In this document: positions 8,678 to 15,759 of the stretch, one piece after another
How positions within the stretch are numbered: the first letter of the stretch is position 1
Layout of the letters: each line of letters starts with the position of its first letter
From: Candidatus Villigracilis proximus
GTDB taxonomy: Bacteria; Chloroflexota; Anaerolineae; Anaerolineales; Villigracilaceae
DNA: 64,000 nucleotides
NCBI GenBank assembly: GCA_016715195.1
Contig: JADKBB010000008.1
Coordinates: 62,001 to 126,000 of the forward strand
Direction of reading: 5' to 3'
Made by a program: the position numbers and the translations under genes
The notes under the pieces: model-generated
Seen by the model: the letters and a program-made list of their open reading frames with translations, nothing else
Databases searched by the model: none
What the model was told of the DNA's origin: nothing

Positions 8678-10219
8678 ATGACATCAACTCCGCCCTTCAC
8701 CAAGGTTCTGGTCGCCAATCGCGGCGAGATCGCCATTCGCATCATGCGCGCCTGCCGTGAGCTTGGCATCAAAACCGTCGCCGTGTATTCGGCTGCTGAT
8801 AAAGATTCTTTGCATGTGCAGTTTGCAGATGAAGCCGTTTTGCTGGGCGATGCCGCGCCGAAAGAATCTTATTTAAATATGGATAAACTTGTGCAGGCCG
8901 CTCTCGACTCAAAAGCGGATGCCATTCATCCCGGCTATGGCTTTCTCTCAGAGAACGCATCCTTCGCCCTGAAAGTTGAATCAGCGAACCTGAAATTTAT
9001 CGGCCCTTCGGCAGATTCGATCCGCGCCATGGGAGACAAAGCCGAGTCGAAGATCGCCATGAAAAAAGCCGGCGTGCCTACTGTTCCCGGTTTTGAAGGT
9101 TTGGAGTCAGAGGATGAATTCAGGCAAGCCGCAAAGGAAATTGGCTATCCGGTTTTGATCAAAGCATCAGCCGGCGGCGGCGGCAAAGGCATGCGCGTGG
9201 TCAATGCTGAAAGTGAATTAAGCGAAGCCATCGACTCTGCGCGCAGCGAAGCCTTGAATTCCTTTGGCGATGAAAGATTGCTGATCGAAAAATATGTAGC
9301 CAACGCGCATCATATTGAATTTCAAGTCTTCGGCGATCAACATGGAAATTTAATCCACTTGTTTGAGCGTGAATGTTCTGTGCAGCGCAGGCATCAGAAA
9401 ATCATCGAAGAGACTCCTTCGCCATTATTAACTCCAAAACTGCGCGAACAAATGGGACAAGCCGCAGTTAATGCGGCGAAGGCTGTGAACTATTACAACG
9501 CAGGAACCATCGAGTTCATCTTCGACCCCGTTCTTTCCTCTTTCTTCTTTCTTGAGATGAACACCCGCCTGCAAGTTGAACATCCCATCACCGAACTCGT
9601 AACCGGCATTGACCTGGTCCAGTGGCAGATTCGCATCGCGGCGGGCGAGAAATTCCCATTTACCCAAAGTGACTTCCACCAGCGCGGACATGCCATCGAG
9701 TGCCGCGTCTATGCTGAAGACCCCGCGCATGGATTTATGCCCAGCACCGGCAAACTCTTGCAATTCATCGAACCGCGCGGCCCCGGCATCCGCGTGGATT
9801 CGGGATTCACAGCCGGCAGTGAAGTGACTCATTTCTACGACCCGCTGCTGGCGAAGTTAATTGTCCATGCTGAAGATCGGGAGGCGGCCATTCAAAGAAT
9901 GCAGAATGCGCTCAAAGAATTCATTGTGCATGGCGTGATCACCAATATTGATTTCATGCAGGCAGTTTTGAAACATGAAGATTTTGCTCAGGGGAAAGTT
10001 TCTACGAAGTGGGTTGAATTAAATATGGAGTCAAACAGCTTGCTGTTTGACTTGCAGGTGCAGGAGCAAGCTCCTGCACTCCATATCCATAGCCTAATCG
10101 CAGCAGCCCTCACGGATGTGGTCTTTGCGGGGACAAAGTCACAGCCAGCGGTTTCCAATGAGACCGATCCATTTAGCCCGTGGAAGCGTGCAAATAATTA
10201 CAGAGTGAGCGACCAATGA
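8678..10219 (+). CDS. accC: Biotin carboxylase subunit of an acyl-CoA (methylcrotonyl-CoA) carboxylase
   Basis: The 513-residue product carries the biotin carboxylase domain over residues 1-446. The opening is VLVANRGEIAIRIMRA, the ATP-grasp glycine loop is KASAGGGGKGMRVV near 164-177, and the catalytic block is EMNTRLQVEHPITE near 294-307. The domain uses ATP and bicarbonate to carboxylate biotin. After it comes an unusual stretch (residues about 450-471) encoded by a palindromic repeat. A tail ending DPFSPWKRANNYRVSDQ follows, which matches the linker that precedes the biotin domain in single-chain MccA. The biotin carrier is encoded by the next gene, which overlaps by four bases (ATGA). 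MccA is therefore split in two here. The start codon has no clear ribosome site. Confidence 0.9.
   Translation: MTSTPPFTKVLVANRGEIAIRIMRACRELGIKTVAVYSAADKDSLHVQFADEAVLLGDAAPKESYLNMDKLVQAALDSKADAIHPGYGFLSENASFALKVESANLKFIGPSADSIRAMGDKAESKIAMKKAGVPTVPGFEGLESEDEFRQAAKEIGYPVLIKASAGGGGKGMRVVNAESELSEAIDSARSEALNSFGDERLLIEKYVANAHHIEFQVFGDQHGNLIHLFERECSVQRRHQKIIEETPSPLLTPKLREQMGQAAVNAAKAVNYYNAGTIEFIFDPVLSSFFFLEMNTRLQVEHPITELVTGIDLVQWQIRIAAGEKFPFTQSDFHQRGHAIECRVYAEDPAHGFMPSTGKLLQFIEPRGPGIRVDSGFTAGSEVTHFYDPLLAKLIVHAEDREAAIQRMQNALKEFIVHGVITNIDFMQAVLKHEDFAQGKVSTKWVELNMESNSLLFDLQVQEQAPALHIHSLIAAALTDVVFAGTKSQPAVSNETDPFSPWKRANNYRVSDQ
10023..10086 (+). repeat. Palindromic element inserted in frame in the biotin carboxylase gene
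   Basis: Two adjoining perfect hairpins lie inside the coding sequence: AGTCAAACAGC/GCTGTTTGACT (10029-10052, TT loop) and GTGCAGGAGC/GCTCCTGCAC (10058-10079, AA loop). Outer arms ATATGGAGT (10023-10031) and ACTCCATAT (10078-10086) close the unit. It adds residues MESNSLLFDLQVQEQAPALH without breaking the frame, just beyond the conserved domain. Confidence 0.85.
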
Positions 10220-10722
10220 AGATCACATTTGATACACAGTCGCTTGAAATTAATCCATCAGATGATGGCTATGTTGCCATGGTAGACGGTAAAAAGATGC
10301 GGATCGAAATTGTCCGCGTGGATTTTGGGCAGGGGCGCATGGACTTGCGTTTTACCGATATATCTGATTCTGCAATGATCCGTGAATCCGTTTTCAAATC
10401 CGTTCACGTATCTTCTGATGGCGCGAAGCGCTGGGTGACGATGGACGGGCAGACATTAATGCTGACGAAAACCTCGGGAGCGAAGCGCGGCGTCCGCCAC
10501 GATCATGCCGGGGGATTGATCGCCCCAATGCCCGGTCAGGTGCGAAGCGTTTCTGTGGGCGTGGGAGATGCCGTGAAGAAAGGTCAAACCCTGCTGACGA
10601 TGGAAGCCATGAAGATGGAAATCCGCATTCAGGCTTTGAAGGATGGTGTTGTCAAAATGGTCTACGCGGCGCAGGGACAGACCGTGGAGCGTGAGCAGAT
10701 CCTGATCGAAATGGAGGACTAA
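10216..10722 (+). CDS. Biotin carboxyl carrier protein of the acyl-CoA carboxylase
   Basis: The 168-residue product ends with a biotinyl domain of about 75 residues (GGLIAPMPGQVRSVSVGVGD onward). The biotin attachment motif is MEAMKMEI, with the acceptor lysine in AMKM near residue 133. The N-terminal 90 residues resemble the BT linker domain of MccA/PccA, so this gene is the carrier half of a split alpha subunit. It would carry carboxybiotin between the biotin carboxylase (upstream, four-base overlap) and MccB. The MaoC gene starts at the base after its stop codon, so the three genes are almost certainly co-transcribed and translationally coupled. Confidence 0.9.
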   Translation: MKITFDTQSLEINPSDDGYVAMVDGKKMRIEIVRVDFGQGRMDLRFTDISDSAMIRESVFKSVHVSSDGAKRWVTMDGQTLMLTKTSGAKRGVRHDHAGGLIAPMPGQVRSVSVGVGDAVKKGQTLLTMEAMKMEIRIQALKDGVVKMVYAAQGQTVEREQILIEMED

Positions 10723-11193
10723 ATGGCCGGAAAATATTTTGAAGAGTTGAAAGTGGGGATGCATTTCAAACATTCGGCGGGACGCACGATCACCGAAATG
10801 GATAATGTGCTGTTCTCGTCGTTGACCATGAACACCCAGCCTTTGCATGTCAATGAAGAGTTCGCCGCGAATACGGAATTTGGTCAGCGCATTGTGAATG
10901 GAATTTTCACACTGGGATTGGTGGTTGGGTTGACGGTTTCTGATATCAGCGAAGGGACGATCATTGCGAATTTAAGTTACGATAAGGTCACGCATCCCAA
11001 CCCGACCTTTCATAACGATACGATCTACGCCGAAACTGAAGTGCTGGAAAGCCGCGAGTCAAAATCGAGAATGAACGTGGGTATTGTGAAGTTAAGACAT
11101 TGGGGAAAAAAATCTGATGGTACGATTGTGATCGAATTTGAACGAACCGCGATGTTTCTAAAGAGCGGTCAGCGCTTGGACTTTTTGCCATAA
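10723..11193 (+). CDS. MaoC-family enoyl-CoA hydratase/dehydratase
   Basis: The 156-residue hot-dog-fold protein carries the hydratase block LTMNTQPLHVNEEFA near residues 40-54, followed by TEFGQRIVNGIFTLGL. The MNTQPLH version of the motif is common in mesaconyl-CoA-type and related MaoC hydratases; the usual Asp of the classical (R)-hydratase motif is Asn here. It starts directly after the carrier gene stop. Next to methylcrotonyl-CoA carboxylase and a CitE-like lyase, a role as methylglutaconyl-CoA hydratase in leucine breakdown is the best inference. Mesaconyl-CoA hydratase is the main alternative. Confidence 0.8.
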   Translation: MAGKYFEELKVGMHFKHSAGRTITEMDNVLFSSLTMNTQPLHVNEEFAANTEFGQRIVNGIFTLGLVVGLTVSDISEGTIIANLSYDKVTHPNPTFHNDTIYAETEVLESRESKSRMNVGIVKLRHWGKKSDGTIVIEFERTAMFLKSGQRLDFLP

Positions 11194-11198
11194 TGAAG

Positions 11199-11258
11199 AA
11201 TCGTCAAAGGTCGAAAGTCAAAAGTCAGACCTTCGACCTTTGACTTTCGACTATTTTT
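11199..11258 (+). repeat. Word repeat GTCGAAAGTC forming a long hairpin
   Basis: Repeated words GTCAAAGGTCGAAAGTC and ACCTTCGACCTTTGACTTTC are arranged as an inverted pair between the MaoC and lyase genes. The core stem pairs GTCGAAAGTCAAA with TTTGACTTTCGAC. Similar words (AAAAGGTCGAAGG, AAAGGTCGAACGTC) occur at 361-400. No T run follows, so it is not a typical terminator. Confidence 0.6.
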
Positions 11259-11273
11259 TAAACGGAGATATAC

Positions 11274-12131
11274 ATGCACTCACGACGCGCATTACTTTAC
11301 ATGCCGGGCGATAACTGGAAGATGATCACAAAATCCGTTACGCTTGGCGTTGATTCAATTTGTATGGATATGGAAGACGGCGCGGCGGTAAATAAAAAAG
11401 CCGAGGCACGCGAGACAATCGTCAAAGCTTTGCAGGAATTGGATTTCGGCGCAAGCGAAAAACTGGCACGGATCAACTCCATTGGCTCAGGCTGGGAGCA
11501 GGCGGATATTGATGCGGTGCTTCCGCATCATCCCGATGGAATTGTGATTCCCAAAGTGGAATCCTTTGAGCAGGTCGAGTGGGCGTCGAAAATTATCGAA
11601 GCGGCCGAGTTGAAATACGGCTGGCCGATTAATTCAGTCCGCGTTTTGATCGGTGTGGAAACTGCCAAAGGGATTTTGAATCTAAAAGAGATCGCGTCAC
11701 ATCCGCGCTTGGATGCGATCATCTTTGGCGGTGAAGATTTTGCCGCGTCGATTGGCGCAACGCGCACCAAAGATGCAGTTGAGTTGCTATATGCGCGTCA
11801 GGCGGTGATCGTGGCCTGTGCCGCCAATGATCTGCAACCGATTGATATTGTCACGATTGATTACAAAGATGTTGAATCCCTGCGTGCCGAATCTGAATTC
11901 GGTGCGCGGCTTGGTTTCATGGGCAAGCAAATTATTCATCCTGCGCAAGTGGAACCGGTGCAGACTGCATTCACTCCGAGTGATGAAGCAATTGCGTATG
12001 CAAAACGGATCGTCGAAACGTTTGAAGCGAGTCAAAAAGAAGGCAAAGGCGCGTATTCTCTCGATGGCAAGATGATCGATATGCCGCTCTTAAAGAACGC
12101 GCAAAAGGTTTTGGAGCGCGCAAAAGCGTAA
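11274..12131 (+). CDS. CitE-like CoA-ester lyase (HpcH/HpaI aldolase family)
   Basis: The 285-residue product has the TIM-barrel layout of CitE-like lyases. It shows RRALLYMPGDNWKMI at the start, the acidic metal-binding strand CMDMEDGAAVNKK near residue 35, VIPKVES near 88, and IFGGEDFAASIGATRTKD near 150. The C-terminal GKQIIHPAQVEPV completes the active site. Free-standing members cleave malyl-, citramalyl- or 3-hydroxy-3-methylglutaryl-CoA. The set MccB, split MccA, MaoC, CitE-like matches the mycobacterial Rv2498c group, whose lyase acts in leucine and itaconate breakdown, and that function is inferred here. It has a good AACGGAG ribosome site. Citramalyl-CoA or malyl-CoA lyase remain possible. 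Confidence 0.85.
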   Translation: MHSRRALLYMPGDNWKMITKSVTLGVDSICMDMEDGAAVNKKAEARETIVKALQELDFGASEKLARINSIGSGWEQADIDAVLPHHPDGIVIPKVESFEQVEWASKIIEAAELKYGWPINSVRVLIGVETAKGILNLKEIASHPRLDAIIFGGEDFAASIGATRTKDAVELLYARQAVIVACAANDLQPIDIVTIDYKDVESLRAESEFGARLGFMGKQIIHPAQVEPVQTAFTPSDEAIAYAKRIVETFEASQKEGKGAYSLDGKMIDMPLLKNAQKVLERAKA

Positions 12132-12136
12132 TAACA

Positions 12137-12198
12137 AACGATGGACAATGGACGATAGACCATAAAATGGTTCGCCGTCTATTGTCCATCGTCAAATT
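12137..12198 (+). repeat. Word repeat GGACNATGGAC forming an inverted repeat
   Basis: ACGATGGACAAT (about 12138-12149) pairs with ATTGTCCATCGT (about 12181-12192) across an interior that also holds GGACGATAGACC words. The tract lies between the lyase and EamA genes, and its right end is 17 bases upstream of the AAGGACGG ribosome site region of the latter. Confidence 0.55.
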
Positions 12199-12215
12199 TT
12201 CAAGGACGGTATTCA

Positions 12216-13067
12216 TTGTTATCCATCATCTACGGTCTCTTCGCCGCCATTGGTTGGGGTGCGGGCGATTTCACAGGCGGGCTTGCTTCGCGTAAGGCAG
12301 GTGCATATCGCACTGTGCTGTATGGCGAAATTGTCGGCATCTTCTTTTTATTTCTTGTCATTATGTTCGTTGGCGAGTCCATCCCTGATCGCAGATCGTG
12401 GATGCTCGCCATGCTCGCTGGCGCGTTTGGAACAGTGGGCTTAATGTTTTTATATCACGCCATGACTCTCGGCCTGATGAGCATCGCCACGCCGGTCTCT
12501 GCTTTGCTGGCTGCCACACTTCCGGTTTTGATCGGTCTCTTCAGAGAAGGGTTTCCGGGTATCGAAACCATCATCGGATTTGGCTTCGCCCTCTTTGCGG
12601 TGTGGATGATCTCACAAAGCGCAGGCGGCGTGATGGATACGCTTCGCGTTTCGCATCTTTCCAGCTTGAAACTGCCACTGCTTGCAGGCATTGGGTTTGG
12701 CTTTTACTTTGTCCTGATGGGTGAGGCCACCAGTACCGGCGCCACCATCTGGCCGATGGTCGCCTCGCGCAGCGGCGGCATGACTTTGATCGTCACTTAT
12801 ATGCTTGTTACCCGTTCTTCATGGAAAGTGAAAGATAAGTCCGCATGGCCCATGATCACTTTGAACGGCATTCTTGATATTTCTGGAAATTTATTTTTCA
12901 TCCTTGCCAGCCAGGCCGGCCGGTTGGATGTGGCTGCCGTGTTAAGTTCCCTTTTCCCCGGTGCGACGGTTGTATTGGCGTGGATCTTCCTCAAGGAACG
13001 CCTGTCTCTCAACCAATGGCTCGGCATCGGCTCGGCTTTGATCGCCATCGTATTGATGACGATATAA
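12216..13067 (+). CDS. EamA/DMT-family transporter
   Basis: The 283-residue product is almost entirely hydrophobic with about ten predicted membrane helices in two EamA repeats. The first repeat starts IIYGLFAAIGWGAGDFTGGL and the second includes WIFLKERLSLNQWLGIGSAL near the C-terminus, the usual ending of these exporters. It belongs to the drug/metabolite transporter superfamily and probably exports small metabolites. The substrate is not predictable. The start is TTG at 12216, chosen because an AAGGACGG site lies seven bases upstream and the protein begins directly with helix 1. A terminator follows at 13147. Confidence 0.85.
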   Translation: MLSIIYGLFAAIGWGAGDFTGGLASRKAGAYRTVLYGEIVGIFFLFLVIMFVGESIPDRRSWMLAMLAGAFGTVGLMFLYHAMTLGLMSIATPVSALLAATLPVLIGLFREGFPGIETIIGFGFALFAVWMISQSAGGVMDTLRVSHLSSLKLPLLAGIGFGFYFVLMGEATSTGATIWPMVASRSGGMTLIVTYMLVTRSSWKVKDKSAWPMITLNGILDISGNLFFILASQAGRLDVAAVLSSLFPGATVVLAWIFLKERLSLNQWLGIGSALIAIVLMTI

Positions 13068-13146
13068 AACAAATTCTGTGGTAAACTTTTGTCCGCTCTC
13101 AACGGAGAGCATTTTTTGGGAAATTGTTTTGATCACTCTGAACTGT

Positions 13147-13176
13147 AAGCCCGATGAAACTTACTCGGGCTTTTTT
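13147..13176 (+). terminator. Intrinsic terminator
   Basis: AAGCCCGA (13147-13154) pairs with TCGGGCTT (13165-13172) and runs into six T. It ends the EamA transcription unit and insulates the helicase gene. Confidence 0.8.
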
Positions 13177-13224
13177 GTTGGGCGGGTTTACTTGCAAAAG
13201 TAAACTTTGTTGGCAAGAAGGAAG

Positions 13225-13254
13225 TTGGAAAGAGTTGTCAAAACATTTCATAAT
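13225..13254 (+). promoter_or_regulatory. Possible promoter of the DEAD-box helicase gene
   Basis: TTGGAA (13225-13230) and CATAAT (13249-13254) are spaced by 18 bases. The match to the sigma-70 consensus is moderate. The gene must have its own promoter because a terminator lies at 13147-13176. Confidence 0.35.
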
Positions 13255-13295
13255 TTAGTGTCACTGCGACCCGTTGCAATGACAAAAGGAAATCT

Positions 13296-14987
13296 ATGAC
13301 AACCGAATTCACTTCTTTAAACCTGCGCCCAGAGTTGGAGCAGGCCATTCTTGAACTTGGCTATATAACGCCAACAGGCATTCAGGCCGAAATGATCCCC
13401 CTCATGCTGACAGGCGTGGACGTAATCGGTCAGGCGCAAACCGGCACCGGTAAAACTGCCGCCTTCGCATTCCCCATTCTTCACAATTTCATTCATCAAC
13501 GACTTCCGCAGGCGCTTGTTCTCGCGCCTACGCGTGAACTCGCTGTCCAAGTTGCAGCCGCGATGGAACAATACGGCAAGCATCTCAAAGTGCGCGTACT
13601 CGCAGTATACGGCGGCCAGCCTTACGGTCCGCAGGTGAATCAACTCAAACGCGGTGTGGATATCGTTGTCGGTACCCCGGGCCGTATCATCGATTTGATG
13701 GCACGCAAAGTATTGGACTTAAGCATGATCAAATCGGTCGTGCTTGATGAAGCCGATGAAATGCTCAACATGGGTTTCATTGAACCCGTGGAGGAAATTC
13801 TCTCTGCGACTCCCGCCGCCCGGCAGACCGCTCTCTTTAGCGCGACTCTTCCCGTGCGCATTCGCCACCTCGCAGATCGCTTCATGCGTGACCCGCAATC
13901 GATCACCATCAAAAAGTCGACTCTCACTGTATCAGCCATCGAACAACGCTACTACCTGGTTCACGAAGGCGACAAACTTGCAGCGCTGACAAATCTCTTC
14001 GAGATCGAACCCATTACCAGCGCGTTGATATTCGTCCGCACTCGTGTCGAAACCGGCCAGCTTGCGAGTCAACTTTCTTCACGCGGTTTCCCCGCTGAAG
14101 CCTTGAATGGCGACCTCGAACAAAATGCCCGTGAACAGATCCTCGGCAGATTCCGCGCCGGCCAGATTAAAGTATTGGTCGCCACAGATGTTGCTGCCCG
14201 TGGTTTGGACATCGACGATATTTCGCACGTCTTCAATTATCACCTGCCTGATGATGCCGAAGTGTATGTCCATCGCATTGGACGCACAGGCCGCGCCGGC
14301 AAGACCGGTATTGCCATTTCATTATTCGCGCCGCGCGAGAAGCGCCGTTTGCGCGAGATCGAACACATGACCAAGCAGGCGCTTACGCTTGGCAAACTCC
14401 CAACCGCTGCGGATATTAATCAACATCGTGAAGATCAGGTACTCGAGCAGATGAAGATCTGGCTTGGCCGCGGACGTTATCAACGCGAGCGTGAACTCGT
14501 AGCACGTTTGGTTGAAGAAGGCCATGATGCGATGGAAATCGCCGCCGCCGCTTTGAAGCTTTCCCGCGCCGATGAGAAGCAGCGCCCGGTTGCCAATGTG
14601 ACAGATGTTGCCGCATCCGAAGGCCGTTCCTCCTCTTATCGTGATCGCGGCGACCGTGAATATGGTCGTGGCAAACCGCAGAGCAGAGATGGCAAACGCG
14701 ATTTTGGAAAACGCGGCGAACGCGATTCTGGAAACAAACGCGCCTCTCACGAAGCCGGTATGATCCGTTTGAAGTTGAACAAAGGCAAAGAGAATGGCGT
14801 CCGCCCGAATGATATTGTGGGCACGATCGCTCATCACGCCGACATCCCTGGCAGTTCCATCGGCAAGATCCGCATTGAAGATAAATTCACCTATGTGGAT
14901 GTGCCTGAAGCTTTGGTTGAAAAAGTGTTGAAGCACAACGGAAATTACCGGATCGGGAAAGACAAATTCACTTTGGTAAAGTCGTAA
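13296..14987 (+). CDS. deaD: DEAD-box ATP-dependent RNA helicase
   Basis: The 563-residue product shows all helicase motifs. These include the Q motif, AQTGTGKT (motif I, about 47-54), PTRELA, VVLDEADEM (motif II, near 150), LFSATLP (motif III), a VATDVAARGLDID block and HRIGRTGRAG (motif VI). After the core, a basic Arg/Gly/Asp-rich linker (about 445-485, DRGDREYGRG) leads to a DbpA-type RNA-binding domain (about 488-563) ending FTYVDVPEALVEKVLKHNGN. This is the DeaD/CsdA arrangement. It unwinds structured RNA during ribosome assembly and mRNA decay, often at low temperature. A cold-shock protein gene with its own promoter follows. Confidence 0.9.
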   Translation: MTTEFTSLNLRPELEQAILELGYITPTGIQAEMIPLMLTGVDVIGQAQTGTGKTAAFAFPILHNFIHQRLPQALVLAPTRELAVQVAAAMEQYGKHLKVRVLAVYGGQPYGPQVNQLKRGVDIVVGTPGRIIDLMARKVLDLSMIKSVVLDEADEMLNMGFIEPVEEILSATPAARQTALFSATLPVRIRHLADRFMRDPQSITIKKSTLTVSAIEQRYYLVHEGDKLAALTNLFEIEPITSALIFVRTRVETGQLASQLSSRGFPAEALNGDLEQNAREQILGRFRAGQIKVLVATDVAARGLDIDDISHVFNYHLPDDAEVYVHRIGRTGRAGKTGIAISLFAPREKRRLREIEHMTKQALTLGKLPTAADINQHREDQVLEQMKIWLGRGRYQRERELVARLVEEGHDAMEIAAAALKLSRADEKQRPVANVTDVAASEGRSSSYRDRGDREYGRGKPQSRDGKRDFGKRGERDSGNKRASHEAGMIRLKLNKGKENGVRPNDIVGTIAHHADIPGSSIGKIRIEDKFTYVDVPEALVEKVLKHNGNYRIGKDKFTLVKS

Positions 14988-15008
14988 AAGCTTTTTTGAA
15001 AGTCATGA

Positions 15009-15037
15009 TTGACACATCCTAATCGACATGATAAAGT
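15009..15037 (+). promoter_or_regulatory. Promoter of the cold-shock leader
   Basis: TTGACA (15009-15014) and TAAAGT (15032-15037) are separated by exactly 17 bases. Transcription would begin near 15044, giving a leader of about 135 bases before the cold-shock start codon. Confidence 0.7.
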
Positions 15038-15083
15038 AGTGCCCTACACGGATACCAGTAGTTCGCTTTGGAAGTATAACCAT

Positions 15084-15118
15084 CGGCTCATGGGTAACAG
15101 TCCATGAGCCGTTTTTTT
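15084..15118 (+). terminator. Intrinsic terminator within the cold-shock gene leader
   Basis: CGGCTCATGG (15084-15093) pairs with CCATGAGCCG (15102-15111) and runs directly into seven T. It lies downstream of the 15009 promoter and upstream of the cold-shock ATG, so it could act as an attenuator or release a small RNA of about 75 bases. It is too far from the helicase stop to be read only as that gene's terminator, although it would serve for that too. Confidence 0.75.
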
Positions 15119-15178
15119 GTATGTTCTGGCGAAAGAACCGGGTCCTCCAAATTTTTAATTTGCCATAGGAGGCAAACA

Positions 15179-15391
15179 ATGTCAGAACGTATTATCGGAA
15201 CAGTCAAATGGTTCAACGGAAGCAAGGGCTACGGCTTTCTTGCTCGTGAAGGCGGCGCAGATGTATTCGTCCACTTCTCCGCGATCCAGGGCGACGGTTT
15301 CAAAAATCTTGAAGAAGGTCAGAAAGTAGAATTCACCGTTGAGAAAGGCCCCAAGGGTCCGCAGGCTACTAACGTAGTTGTGGTCAACTAA
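15179..15391 (+). CDS. csp: Cold-shock protein (CspA family)
   Basis: The 70-residue product is a single cold-shock domain. RNP1-like KGYGFL and RNP2-like VFVHFSAI are both present, after the opening IIGTVKWFNGSKGYGFLARE. These proteins bind single-stranded RNA and act as RNA chaperones. The ATG at 15179 is chosen because a strong AGGAGG site lies just upstream and the product then has the standard family length. An in-frame start further upstream at 15104 would begin inside the terminator hairpin and is rejected. It is a separate transcription unit with its own promoter, leader terminator and 3' terminator. Confidence 0.95.
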   Translation: MSERIIGTVKWFNGSKGYGFLAREGGADVFVHFSAIQGDGFKNLEEGQKVEFTVEKGPKGPQATNVVVVN

Positions 15392-15409
15392 TTCACACTG
15401 AATACTGGA

Positions 15410-15445
15410 AACTCCCCGGGATGAAAATCTCGGGGAGTTTTTTTA
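15410..15445 (+). terminator. Terminator of the cold-shock gene
   Basis: AACTCCCCG (15410-15418) pairs with CGGGGAGTT (15431-15439), followed by a long T run. Confidence 0.8.
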
Positions 15446-15469
15446 TTTTGTGGAACAGGAGCAATTTCA

Positions 15470-15640
15470 TTAACGTGAGTAATGGATAAACTGGAATTGC
15501 TGATGCCCGTCGTTGTGCGAGCCGATGAAATAGAGATATGCATCTTCGAGATTCGGGATCACACTGCCAGCCTGCGTTTCGGGTTTTTCCGCGCTGACCA
15601 CACGCTGGCTCATGCAGAAAACGCTGATTTTTCGCTTTTG
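15470..15640 (-). pseudogene. Remnant reading frame, possibly the end of an ABC ATPase gene
   Basis: On the minus strand a stop-free segment ends with PETQAGSVIPNLEDAYLYFI and a few further residues before TAA at 15472-15470. It is interrupted upstream by TGA. The PNLEDAYLYFIG pattern resembles the C-terminus of ABC-2 type transporter ATPases, which suggests a fossil end of such a gene. There is no Walker motif or start codon left. The rest of the interval 15392-15759 holds only two terminators. Confidence 0.25.
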
Positions 15641-15676
15641 TCAGCGCGCGAAGCAATCTGCGTCCCATTTATTCTT

Positions 15677-15725
15677 AAAAACGAACCCACCCTCGAAACC
15701 TTAATTTCGGGGGTGGGTTCGTTTT
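15677..15725 (-). terminator. Terminator of the ROK kinase gene
   Basis: A 21-base stem pairs 15677-15697 with 15705-15725 with a single wobble position (AAAACGAACCCACCC against GGGTGGGTTCGTTTT). A runs on the left give the U tract for the minus-strand kinase gene ending at 15760. Confidence 0.75.
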
Positions 15726-15759
15726 GTGACTGTTTACTTTAGGATCTGTTGAATAAAAA

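Noticed and set aside
15104..15178. Longer cold-shock protein with 25 extra N-terminal residues
   Set aside because: The extension begins inside a terminator hairpin, and the strong AGGAGG site points to ATG 15179.
15482..15742. Plus-strand frame of 86 residues
   Set aside because: It crosses a terminator stem, has no family pattern and no ribosome site.
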